A stretch of DNA of 64,000 nt from Clarkia xantiana subsp. parviflora (taxonomy: Eukaryota; Streptophyta; Magnoliopsida; Myrtales; Onagraceae), in assembly GCA_036873135.1 (NCBI GenBank), contig JAPTYO010000015.1, positions 4,734,839-4,798,838 on the forward strand, in the 5' to 3' direction. Within the stretch, counting starts at the first letter, position 1. The number at the start of each line of letters is the position of its first letter. Under the pieces are notes generated by a model. That model did not search any database, was not told the DNA's origin, and saw only the letters and a program-made list of their open reading frames with translations. Shown here in pieces: positions 1-9,751 of this stretch. Made by a program: the position numbers and the translations under genes.

Positions 1-29
1 TTATTTTGGTTCCGATTATCATTGCACGT

Positions 30-350
30 CACTTATTAAGGTGATTCAACACGCCACTTAAGACGTTTTAACCACGCCACTTAGGGCAATTTAACTACGC
101 CACTTAAGGCGATTTAACCACACCACTTAAGGTGATTTAGCCATGCCACTTAAGGAAATTTAACCACACCACTTAAGGCGATTTAGCCATGCCACTTAAG
201 GAAATTTAACCACCACTTAAGGCGATTTAACTACGCCACTTAAGGCGATTTAACCACACCACTTAAGGCAATTTAACTATGCCACTTAAGGCGATTTAAC
301 CACACCACTTAAGGCGATTTAACCACACCACTTAAGGCGATTTAACTGTA
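30..350 (-). repeat. Tandem repeats in the 3' noncoding region of T1
   Basis: About fourteen copies of a roughly 22-23 bp unit, read on the plus strand as variants of CACTTAAGGCGATTTAACCA. On the element's own strand the core is TCGCCTTAAGTGG, which recurs in the 3' region of T4 (41070-41560). The unit sits just downstream of the integrase end, where Tat elements commonly carry tandem repeats. No coding potential is seen. Confidence 0.9.
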
Positions 351-472
351 CTTAGAATAATAAATCTAAGAACAATCTGATCGGAAGCAACCTTTTTATT
401 CATTGATGGCTCAAAACCTGTTTTCATCGAATCAAAACGATAAACAACTTGCACCACTAAAGGCGACTAATA

Positions 473-1435
473 TCAGGCATGACATTTCTTCAAGTGTTCA
501 CCACTAAAAGAATGCTTCAACACATTGCCATCGAGGTTTTCCAACTTATACGCATTTCGAGCTGGCATCCCCACGACCTTATAAGGTCCTTCCCATTTTG
601 GTGACATCTTGTTGATCCGATCCAAAAGGGTAAATTCGTTCCGACGCCAGACCAGTTCTCCGACAAAGAACTGTCGAGACTTGACTTGCCGATTGTAATA
701 TCTGGCCGTTGCCAAGCGTATCCGAGCCTGGGCCTCATCGGCATTCCGCCTCTTCTCTTCGACCAAGTCCAAGTCCAGACGCCTCATTTCGTCATTTGAC
801 AGAGGTTCATAATACCTCGTCCGATGGGATGCCACAACTATTTCAACGGGAGTAACTGCTTCCGTGCCATAAACAAGGCCAAACGGAGTCTCCCCAGTCG
901 ATTGTTTGGGTGTTGTTCTAATAGCCCAAAGCACATTTTCCAGCTCGTCCAGCCATTTGCCCTTCAAGGCATGGACCCTCTTCTTCAGGCCATTCATCAC
1001 GATCTTGTTGGCTGACTCCACATGTCCATTAGTTTGAGCATGATGGACAAGGGCTGTCCGATGCTCAATTTTCAGTTCCTCCAGGTACTCCTTCCACTGG
1101 ACCCCGTTAAACGGAGGGCCGTTATCAATGATCAACACCTTAGGGATCCCGTATCTGGATATAATACGGGTCTGGTGGAATTTGAGGATATGATTCCCCG
1201 TTGTCTTGGCCAATGCCTTAGCTTCTATCCACTTCGAGAAATAATCAATAGCCACAAGCAAATATCGGCACTGACCTTTTGTAATTGGAAGGGGTCCCAC
1301 CAAATCGATTCCCCATTGTGCGAAGGGCCAAGCACTCTTGATGGACGTCAGATCGGCAGCTGGAGCCACGATATTCGGAGCATACCTCTGGCAAGCGTCA
1401 CTGGATCGGACTAGCATCGTTGCCTCCTTGTTCAT
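473..1435 (-). pseudogene. T1 integrase, catalytic core and C-terminal part
   Basis: Frame covering the end of the integrase zinc finger, the catalytic core and the C-terminal domain. The DDE residues are visible as AIDYFSKWIEA (first D), IIDNGPPF (second D) and QTNGHVESANK (E). The zinc-binding motif is damaged: SSDACQRYA replaces the SCDACQRYA seen in T2 and T4, losing one cysteine. The upstream frame (1442-2908) is separated by a TGA where T4 has a tryptophan in LGYYWP. The C-terminus (RRNEFTLLDRINKMSPKWEGPY) is the usual end of Tat integrases. The product would join cDNA to host DNA in the nucleus, but this copy is inactive as it stands. Confidence 0.9.
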
Positions 1436-1441
1436 CGAGGG

Positions 1442-2908
1442 TCAGTAATAGCCCAGGTTTAGCACTTTCCTCACGATGGATCGGGCACCTTCATGACAAG
1501 CCGAGTATCCTTCGTGCACCTCCCTAAGGATCCGGTCTGTATCGGGCTCAGCCACACATTTCAAGTAACGAGTTGAGTACCCCTTTTTATACAGATGATT
1601 GTCCACCATCACATAATTGACCACGATTCGGCGTAATTTGCCAGCTGCTACTTCATCATCGGGGACTACCCCCATAGTCAGGTACGCGGCTATCGGGGTC
1701 ATCCAAGTGGGCTCCTCCGATCCGGTCTCAATGGCACATACCTCCGATTGATCGGTGGTTGACAGGATCACCTTTTCCAAGAAGTGCACCTTTCGACTTT
1801 CATCGAGGGGTGCCCCCAAGGCGAACTTGCTCAAGGCATCTGCTTCCACATTATCCTCCCTCGGGATCGCCTCAATATCGAAGCTCTTGAAAATATCCTT
1901 CAAGGTTTGCACCTCACGAATGTACTTTTTCATCATCGGGCTCTTTGCTTCGTATCGCCCCTGGACTTGGTTCGCAATCAGGCTAGCATCACACTTCACC
2001 TTTAAGTGACCAACTCCCGTTCCTTTGGAAATCTTGAGGCCGGTGATGAGAGCCTCATATTCAGCTTCATTATTGGTGGCCCTAAACGTCAAGGCCAAGG
2101 CATATCGAAGGGGCTCGCCTCCACCTGGCGGTATCAGTACGAACCCTGCTCCCGATCCTTCTGAACTTGAGGAGCCATCGGTATACATCTCCCAAGTGTC
2201 TTCATCATCGGGCTGTTCTGACTGCTCTGCCATCGGGAACTCCATGGTTTCCCCTTCTACAGGGCCCGCTTCTTCTAGATCGGGGGCTGTAGACTCTGCT
2301 ATGAAATCCGCCAACGCCCGGCCCTTAATAGCCGTTCTCGGAACAAAGTGAATGCGGAACTCACTAAGCTCGACTGCCCATTTCACTAATCTCCCTGACG
2401 CATCAGGTCGGTTCAAAAAATGTTTCAAGGGCTGATTCGTCAAAACAGTAATCTCATGCGCATGGAAGTAAGGTCTCAGCTTCCGAGCAGTAACAATCAA
2501 CGCATAAAGATACTTCTCAACGGCGGGATAATTCATTTCAGACTTGGAAAATTCCTTGCTCACATAATAGACGGGGACTTGGTTACCCTCTACGACTTTC
2601 ACTAAGACAGAGCTAACAGCAAATTCATAAACAACCAAATACAGATAGAGTGGCTCGCCTGGAATGGGCTTCGCCAACGGCAGGAGGGTGCGGAGGGGCT
2701 GCTTGAGTGCCTGGAACACCTCTTCGCACTTGGCAGTGCACTCAAACTTCTTGTTGGCCCTCAGCACTTCAAAGAACGACATGGATCGGTCGCTTGCCTT
2801 GGACAGTAAGTGATTCATCGCGGCCAACCGGCCATTCAGCACCTGCACCTCCCGATGGTTTGTCGGGGACTTCATCTCCTCGATTGCCTTCAGCTTCTCA
2901 GGGTTCAC
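1442..2908 (-). pseudogene. T1 RNase H, archaeal-type RNase H and integrase N-terminus
   Basis: Continuation of the pol polyprotein after a TAG at 2921-2923. It begins with the RT connection (NPEKLKAIEEM, then LNGRLAAMNHLLSK), followed by the Ty3/gypsy RNase H (PVYYVSKEF, NYPAVEKYLYAL, HEITVLTNQPLKHFLN). A linker leads to a second RNase H (WEMYTDGSSSSEGSGAGFVL, then ATNNEAEYEALITGL), which resembles archaeal/RNase HI enzymes and is diagnostic of the Tat lineage. The end is the integrase HHCC region (HEGYSACHEGARSIVRKVL), cut by a TGA. Length and order match T4, so apart from the stops this section is nearly complete. Confidence 0.9.
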
Positions 2909-2920
2909 CTCGATTCCCCT

Positions 2921-5305
2921 CTACCTCACCATGAAGCCCAAAAACTTCCGCGAGTGCACTCCGAAGGCACACATGGTCAGGTTCAAGCGAACTTTATGAA
3001 GCCTCATCCGCTCAAACGCCGTGGCCAAGTTGTGAACATGATCCTCGGCCTGTCGGAACTTCACCAGCATATCGTCCACATAGGCCTCCATCGTCTTCCC
3101 CAGCATATCCCCGAACATATTGTTCACCTTCCTCTGATAAGTTGCACCGGCATTGATTAGTACAAAGGGCATGACATCATAGTGATAGATGTCACTATCA
3201 GCATAAAAAGCCGTGTGGGGGGCATCCTCCTTGGACATCTTGATCTGATTGTAGCCGAAGTAGGCATCCATGAAGCTCAGCAACTCATGTCCCGATGTAG
3301 CATCCACCAGCTGGTCGATCCTCGGGAGCGGATAGCAATCCTTCGGGCATGCTTTGTTCAGGTCGCGAAAATAAACACACATCCGCCACTTGCCATTGCT
3401 CTTCTTCAACAGGACTGGGTTGGCGACCCAGGTCTGGAATCGGAGCTCCTTAATAAATCCAGCATCGAGCAACCTGCCCACCTCTTGTTGGATCGCGATC
3501 TTCTTGTCTGCACCCATCGGGCGCCTTCTCTGTGCAATCGGCTTGATCGCGAGGTCAATCCTTAGTTCATGGGTGATCACATCGGGGCTGATTCCTGGCA
3601 TGTCACTCGGGGACCAGGCAAACAGCTCTTTGAACTCCTTCAACAAATCAATCAGCTCTTGGGCCCTCTCCTCAGACAGAGCGGACCCGATTTTCACCTT
3701 CCTCTGAGGTCCATCGATCTCGACCTCCTTCAAATCCTCCATCGGAGCGAGACGCCCAAACTCCTCTCTGGGATCAGCATCAGTCTGGAAAATAGTCATA
3801 GCCTCCCGATTCTTCCTTCGAGTGGCATTGACATAGCACTTCCTGGAGGCCACCTGATCGCCATTGACCTCCCCGACTCCGTGGTCGGTTGGAAACTTCA
3901 TCTTCTGATGGACAGTTGAGGCAATTTCCCCCATCGGGTTGATGGTGGTCCTCCCGATAATTGCATTGTAAGTCCCCGCAGACTCGACCACCACGAACTC
4001 CACGTCCCTCTTCTCCGACTTCCAACCACTACCGAACTCAACCGGTAAGGTAATCATCCCCACCAGGTAGGAGGTAGAGCCAGAAAATCCGACCATCGGG
4101 AAGTCTGTATGCTTCAGTTCCTTCTTGGTTTTTCCCATGGCCTCCAGCGCATCCATGAACAAAATGTCGGAGGAGCTCCCTCCATCAATCAAGATTCGCT
4201 TCATCTCGTACCCATCCACGCTCAGGGTCACGACCAAAGCATCATCGTGCGGGGTCTCCACCCCTATCAGGTCCTCCGATGAGAAGGAAATCACCATCTC
4301 TTCCTTCGGGGTCCAAGATCGGGCCCTCTTGCCCAGCACAACAGCAACAGGAATTCGAGAAGCATAGACCTCTCGAGATGCCGTGGTATCACCTCCTGCA
4401 GCAAATCCCCCATGGATCACATTAATGGTCCCCCGCTTCCCCTTGCGGGTATCGGAAGACTCCTTGGCCGAGGACTCCGGCTCGGACTTCTTCTTCTTCG
4501 GGGACCAATCGCGGGATCGGGAACGGGACCGCGATCGGGACCGGGAACGGGATCGGATCCGTCGCCCAGCCACAAATTCCTTGAGCTTCCCATTCTGGAT
4601 CAGCTTCTCAATCTCCTTCTTCAACTCCCGACAGTGGTTAGTGTCGTGACCGCTGGCGCGGTGGAAACGACAATAACGATCGGTGCGGGCTCCCATGAAC
4701 TCTCCATCCTTCTTCGGGGGGTACCTGGCGATACCCTGCCGATCCATCACCGCCAACACAGCACCCACGGAGCAAATGAGAGGAGTGTAACGGTCCTCCC
4801 GCTTGTCCGACTTCGAGGGATGCTTGTCTTCCCTCCGATCAGAGTGGCCTCGACCCCGACTACTCTCGGGTTTATCCTTCCTCTTGCGATCGTCCGATGG
4901 CTTGGACGACTGCTTGCCCTTGTTCGATTTCGGAGGATCGAGCTCTCCGGCAGCTATTTTTGACTCGTGCACGTCGATTTGCTGCTTAACCCTCTTCTGC
5001 AGCGCCTCTATGTTCCACACAGTCTTCTCAGCCACGCTGTGCATCAGGTCGAAACCATATGGTGCTGTTAGGTTTCGAATGAAGGTGCGGATGGTCTCTC
5101 CCTCCGACATCTCCTCATCAATTTCGGCCACGCTGGCGGTGTACCTCTGGTAATAATGCGCCAGCGACTCATCGGGCCTCTGTACCACCTCAGCCAGGGA
5201 CCTTGCGCTTTTCAGGAGACGCCGACGGCCCTGGTACTGCTGGATGAAACGGTCATGCATCTGGGTCCAGGTAGAGATGCACCCTGGAGGAAGGCTGAGA
5301 ACCAC
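2921..5305 (-). pseudogene. T1 gag C-terminus, protease and reverse transcriptase
   Basis: A 794-codon open stretch. It starts in the Gag core (ISTWTQMHDRFIQQYQGRRR), continues through a CHHC zinc knuckle (CRFHRASGHDTNHC), an arginine-serine run of about eight RS dipeptides, and the protease, whose active site reads ILIDGGSSSD. The RT follows: CVYFRDLNKACPKDCYPLPRI (a D-to-Y change relative to T2 and T4), LLSFMDAYFGYNQIK with the first catalytic Asp, and AYVDDMLVK with the YVDD box. It ends at TAG (2921-2923), where T4 has the same stop. The upstream Gag is in another frame because of a frameshift near 5300. Confidence 0.9.
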
Positions 5306-6054
5306 GTCAGGGCCCTCTCACCAAGTGTGGCCGGGAACAGAACACACACTATTTCATCATCCTTGGCTCTGCCTAGACAAGCCATAACATGCTTCTGGAC
5401 ATGGCGAACTGGATCTCCTTCGCCATCATACTCCTTGATCGTCTGGATACCTGGCAGGACAATGGTGTTCAGCAATCGGGGAACAAAGGGATGAGTGGAT
5501 CGATCCCTCAGCTCCGACACCATCTTCTTCTGGTCCCCCATACAGATGTTCACGATCTTCACCACCTAGTCGGGGGTGATAGGACCATTAAGAGGGATGG
5601 TCCTATGCTGCACCGGTCCAGGCCCATCAATCACGAACTGCTCCGACTGAGCGGGCTCCTTGCCCTTGTCCTGGTGCTCGGATTGGGCCTCCTGCCCGTT
5701 CCGATCCTCCCTCGGCGGAGGCGGAGGCAACTCTTCCTCCTTCTTCTTGGCAGCCTCCCTTCGGTCTAGGAGAGCCTCCATGGTCACCAGGAATATCGGC
5801 ATGGCGTCCATCACAGCCTTCGCCAAGTCCACCTTTGAAGGAGCATCCTGGTCCCTCCTCGGGATCTCCTCCCTGTCCTTAAACGAGTCTCGAACGGAAT
5901 CCTCTTGATCGTCATGATGCCCCCCTGTTTGGGAACCAACAGGGGGAGGATCATTCTGATCAACACTGCGCTCCGGCAGCCCCGAATTCAGAGTTCTAGC
6001 AGGATAGCGGGAACCGCCGGATTGCCCCTGCTTCTGCTTCTGCTTGCCATCCAT
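5212..6054 (-). pseudogene. T1 gag, N-terminal half
   Basis: Gag start. I place the initiator at 6054 (MDGKQKQKQG), matching MAGKQKKKQG in T2; an in-frame ATG also lies at 6075. The N-terminal third is acidic and low-complexity with a PPPPP stretch, then the conserved GPGPVQHRTIPLNGPITPD. A TAG at 5566-5568 replaces the CAG found in T2 and T4. The retrotransposon Gag core follows (IKEYDGEGDPVRHVQKHVMACLG, then LFPATLGERALTWFS) before the frameshift into the 2921-5305 frame. Gag would form the virus-like particle. Confidence 0.88.
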
Positions 6055-6089
6055 CAATCGGGTAGAAGCTATCATTGCTTTTTGTTACG

Positions 6090-6108
6090 TTCCCACAGAC
6101 GGCGCCAA
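6090..6108 (-). other. T1 primer-binding site
   Basis: Immediately inside the 5' LTR, the minus strand reads TTGGCGCCGTCTGTGGGAA. T2 (20188-20206) and T3 (from 35053 downward) have nearly the same sequence at the same place, so this is the tRNA primer site shared by these elements. I did not assign the tRNA. Confidence 0.75.
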
Positions 6109-6748
6109 TGTTGGATCACGATTGGAACTCCGGCACGTTCTTGACGGAAGTCCGAACTCCTTTGCTCCAAGTAATCCTGCAAAAAGGGATAGACCGGACG
6201 GTGACCCAGAATCCCTCTCTGATGCTTAAATAAGTATCTCGATGTAGGCAAGTATGTATGAGAGTATGAGTGTATGAGTTCTGAGGCAATTCCTTCCTTT
6301 ATATAGGGGGGGAGTTACCCCAATTACCTGTTGAGATAACTGCCAGGGGCAGTTAGCCCACGTTCCGTCTTTTCAGGCCACTTCCCCACTACGCTAATAG
6401 TGGGTGTGTTTCTCAGCCTCGTCCTCTGGTGGCAAGTCTCGACGGATGTCGGGGACTCCAGAGTTATCTCCTTTGGTCACCGCTCGGGGCCCCTCGTCAT
6501 CGGTACAGGGCCAACATCCTCAGGGATTCAACATCGGTGCCTACTCAAAGGCATTCCATCGGGGCCTACTCAAAGGCATTTCATCGGGGCCTACTCAAAG
6601 GCATTTCATCGGGAGCGTCCAGCTCGTATGTCGGGACCGACCTTGTCGAGACCCCTCATATTGGTCCTCTAGGCCTCTTTTGGAGCCCAGTGGACCTACT
6701 TCACCGTTTACTCGTCGTTAGTGGGCCTAACGGCTATATCGAAACCCA
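6109..6748 (-). repeat. T1 5' LTR
   Basis: A 640-bp LTR bounded by TG and CA: on the minus strand it starts TGGGTTTCGATATAGCC at 6748 and ends GTGATCCAACA at 6109. Both ends match the T2 LTR (19594-20187) in the opposite orientation. It carries a TATA-like box and short tandem repeats of about 27 bp near 6535-6615 (AAGGCATTTCATCGGGGCCT). The outer edge is abutted by a truncated copia LTR. Confidence 0.9.
6298..6307 (-). promoter_or_regulatory. TATA box of the T1 LTR promoter
   Basis: CCTATATAAA on the minus strand, in the middle of the LTR at the position expected for the U3 promoter. The T2 LTR has the same box at 19982-19991. Confidence 0.5.
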
Positions 6749-6834
6749 TCATGACCCATACCTAATTAATTAGGTTAATGGTCCCTAATTAATGGGCTAC
6801 CAATTACGGTGGCCCATAACCCCAAATGCTAACA
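6749..6834 (-). repeat. Truncated copia 3' LTR
   Basis: The minus strand starts TGTTAGCATTTGGGGTTATG at 6834 and matches the first 86 bp of the LTR at 8439-9026 in the same orientation. It is cut at 6749 by T1. Confidence 0.85.
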
Positions 6835-7720
6835 GCTCTCACTCGCCGGAATGGGAGGGTGCCTATTAATATGTTGTCGTCCAACACATCCGCATTTGGT
6901 CTTCGATCCAATCCCTGCTCTGAATAGTTCATACGAGGTTTGCCGTGCGACCGACGGACACGACGGGCATCGTGCTACTCTTTTGTTAGGAGTATTGTAG
7001 CGCCCGCAAAACGTTGATTCCCCATGTCTAATCAACCTGTTAAAAATAAAGTGCCGCGCTGTATCCAAGGTCGCCCAGTTCCCACTTTGGGATACTTCTC
7101 CAGAGCATCCGTACAAGTATTCACAACCTTTCAACTAATGTCAGGTTGGTGGCCACCTAGTGAATACAAGAATCGGAAATTTCAGGTGTACTTGACCATC
7201 CCCATTGCTCATACCCTTAGTCAACCCAACCGGTTTTCAAGACGTGGTCACTAGGCCTTTTTGTTCGGCACTGCACTCATACGTCGGGAAGCGAACATTG
7301 AGCCTGACCTTAGGTATGAGTTCTGAGTCTGTGAGGATACTTTGGATGCTGCTTCGTATAGCATCCGGGATCATTCACACGCTCTAGGTGAAGAAGCCTG
7401 TGCCCGTACGAATCTCGTGGATTCTATCTAGCACAACCGAGCATAACCCCGTGGTCGAACATGGCACGCGTAGTATGAAGCATGTGTCGATAACGTAACT
7501 TGAGTTTAGTCAGGAAGTTGGGAAATGTCATATGCTATCGCAGATTCGTCATCTGGCCCAGAATGTGATTTCGTTACGAACATGGTTCGTAACGGCGATC
7601 TGCAGAACTTTGATCATTTCCGTGTTACTCCAAAACCAAATGATCGTTCTTCTTAACCAGGTTTGCTACCGTGGTTCTTAGCTAGTCTCGACTTAATAGA
7701 GAATTCCTTCTCCGTCAAGA
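6835..7720. repeat. Left arm of a large inverted repeat (copia 3' untranslated region)
   Basis: This stretch is a diverged reverse complement of about 12790-13724. Both are the region between pol and the 3' LTR of the same copia family, one in each orientation. Small open frames here are not supported as genes; they recur as diverged shadows in the other arm. Confidence 0.8.
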
Positions 7721-7880
7721 CAATATGTATTTATGAATATATATATTTATTGTCAAGATTCTATATTTATGAATATATAATCAATCAACAATTCTAGAAT
7801 ATATTATTGTCAATATTATATATTTAGGAATATATATTTCATCAATAACATATATTTTCTCAATCTTTTGGAAACAAATC

Positions 7881-7896
7881 TATATATATATATACG

Positions 7897-7952
<56 letters not shown>
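7881..7952. repeat. AT dinucleotide microsatellite
   Basis: About 36 AT units with one short interruption (ACGTATA). It lies in the AT-rich leader of the copia derivative, between its 3' untranslated segment and the primer site at 8425-8438. Confidence 0.95.
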
Positions 7953-7954
<2 letters not shown>

Positions 7955-8424
7955 ATATTATGTATACTCCTAAAAATATGCTAGATATATTGATAGTAAA
8001 CATACTCACAATTATCTTGTGAATATTGTCCTAATATTGGATTTCGGCCGATATACATACAAATATTTTATTAATATTTTCGGATATCTCTAGGTTACTT
8101 GTAGACTAAGAAATCATAAATTTCAACTTGAACACTAAGAGTGGTTTGGCTGAAACACCGATTTTAGGTTTAGTGGTCAAATTTCAAGATCAAATCTTGT
8201 CACGATCAAGAATCCAAAGTTTAGATTTGATAAAATTCTTGCTTTTCTTGAAGATCATGAACGTCAAATTTTACTAAGAACATCATGAAAATTTCGGCCA
8301 ACATGGTGTTACCCATAAAATAATTTTTTTTTAAACTTTAAACCCTAATTTTAAAATTCGGTTTGGCCAAGGTAAGAAAATCGAAGAACACCAATTTTAT
8401 CAAAAACACGAACTCCCTAACACA

Positions 8425-8438
8425 GGCTCTGATACCAC
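8425..8438 (-). other. Copia primer-binding site
   Basis: The minus strand reads GTGGTATCAGAGCC directly after the LTR end. TGGTATCAGAGC is the standard initiator tRNA-Met primer site of plant copia elements. Confidence 0.9.
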
Positions 8439-9026
8439 TGTAGATTATGATGACTAATCCTATAGAAACGAAACCCTAGATACGTGCATGGTAACTAATT
8501 ACGCAGCGGAAGAAAGTGCACATACCTTTAACGATTTCTGTAGCCCTAGATCTTCGAGGGGAGTTCTCGATCCAATGACATGTACCCCGTAGAGGTTCCT
8601 GTTAGAGAAGCTCTACGCGGTTTGATCTTCACAGCAAAGCCTCCTTCGACTTCGCGGGATGGATCTTACTTGGAGTAAATTGCTCATCGCAATTTCGGCA
8701 CAGCCTAGGTGTGTGTTACGGCCGAACCTAAGAGGGACCAGGGGAAGGGTTTTAATCTCAACACTTTGGAAGAGAGAATGAGTACTTAATAATTCACCCT
8801 TGGTCCTCTATATATAGGAGTGGAGGTGGGAAAATCCCACCTCCTTACTCCTTATGTTCGCCGCCGACCTAGTGTGGGTGGGAGGCCCAATTTTGGGCCT
8901 CCCATGTCACATGGGATTTAGGCCTAGCCCAAATACCCTAATGTGACCCATACCTAATTACTTAGATTAATGGTCCCTAATTAATAGGCTACCAATTACG
9001 GCGGCCCATAACCCCAAATGCTAACA
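8439..9026 (-). repeat. Copia 5' LTR, minus orientation
   Basis: A 588-bp LTR running on the minus strand from TGTTAGCATTTGGGG (9026) to ATAATCTACA (8439), followed by a primer site. A TATA-like TATATATAGAGG lies near 8810-8820. It is closely related to the C1 and C2 LTRs. Confidence 0.9.
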
Positions 9027-9751
9027 AGGGAAACCTCACATATGAACGAAATACCTTCTATGACAAATGGAATGCTAAAGACCTGGAGATTCGTTCCGCC
9101 TTGATGTCGTTGCTGGAGGATGACATACTATATGAGTATGATCACCTTGAGTCTGCTAAGGACCCGTGGGTCGGTCTTAAATCAGGGTTTGGTGTTTACA
9201 CCATTGCCTAGAAGAGGTCGTTAAACATCGATTTAGACTCATAAAAGATGAATCCTAAGCATACGATGAATGAGCATATTAGAAAAATGTATAACATGCT
9301 TGCTGAGCTCAAGGTGGCAGAGGAAACTCTGTCTGAGGAATAGAAGGTCCAGTGTGTCACCCGCTCTTTACCAGACTCTTGGAACAGCATGAAAATGCAC
9401 CTTACCCATGCCACTAATCTCGATACTCTCAAGAAAGTGCGAGTTCACCATGAGTAGGAAGAGGGTCGACTCAAGGCTGAAAAGCCCAGAGCCGAGATGC
9501 ATATTGCGTCATCCTCCCAAGCTGTGCATAAGGGTAAGCGCAAGAGGAAGGGAAAAGACCTTCAAAATAAGTCTAACAAGTCGCTTTTTCCAAACACACA
9601 TAGAAATTTCAAACCTAAGAAAGTTGGTGGCAAGAACAGGCAGAGAAAGCGTAGACGTAGTGAGGAATCTCGAACGTGTTTCAGGTGTGGTATAAAAAGC
9701 CACCTGACTGCTGCCTGTACCTATCCTCCTAAGGTATGTTCTGAGAAATAA
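9027..9751 (+). pseudogene. C1 gag remnant
   Basis: Copia-type Gag in one dominant frame with several stops (for example at 9208-9210, 9241-9243 and 9340-9342). Recognisable parts are YDKWNAKDLEIRSALMSL, then MNEHIRKMYNMLAELK, a basic region rich in KRKRKGK, and a canonical CCHC zinc knuckle (CFRCGIKSHLTAAC) encoded near 9676-9720. The start is missing. It would have bound element RNA. Confidence 0.82.

Larger units (their letters stand above)
1..6748 (-). mobile_element. T1: Tat-lineage Ty3/gypsy retrotransposon, partial
   Basis: Minus-strand element read from its 5' LTR (6109-6748) through primer site, gag, protease, RT, RNase H, archaeal-type RNase H and integrase, then a repeat-rich 3' noncoding region that runs off the left edge. 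The 3' LTR and any antisense gene lie outside the window. The dual RNase H and the gene order PR-RT-RH-aRH-INT place it in the plant Tat lineage. The frame is broken by stops (2921, 5566, and a TGA between 1435 and 1442) and a frameshift near 5300, so it is not autonomous now. It is inserted in the 3' LTR of a minus-strand copia derivative whose remnant starts at 6749. Confidence 0.93.
6749..9026 (-). mobile_element. Coding-less copia derivative (two LTRs plus untranslated regions)
   Basis: On the minus strand: a complete 5' LTR (9026 to 8439), an initiator-tRNA-Met primer site, an AT-rich leader, then directly a 3' untranslated segment and the first 86 bp of a 3' LTR (6834 to 6749), where T1 was inserted. 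No gag or pol remains. The 3' untranslated segment is an inverted copy of the one in C1 (12790-13724) and the leader resembles that of C2, so this is an internally deleted member of the same copia family. It lies inside C1's gag. Confidence 0.8.

Noticed and set aside
30..350. Regularly spaced short repeats resembling a CRISPR array
   Set aside because: Spacers are not unique and the unit is a simple tandem repeat in a plant retrotransposon 3' region; the same core is found in T4.
7024..7387. Short frames in the copia 3' untranslated region
   Set aside because: They recur diverged in the inverted copy at 13035-13502 with many non-synonymous changes and no domain.
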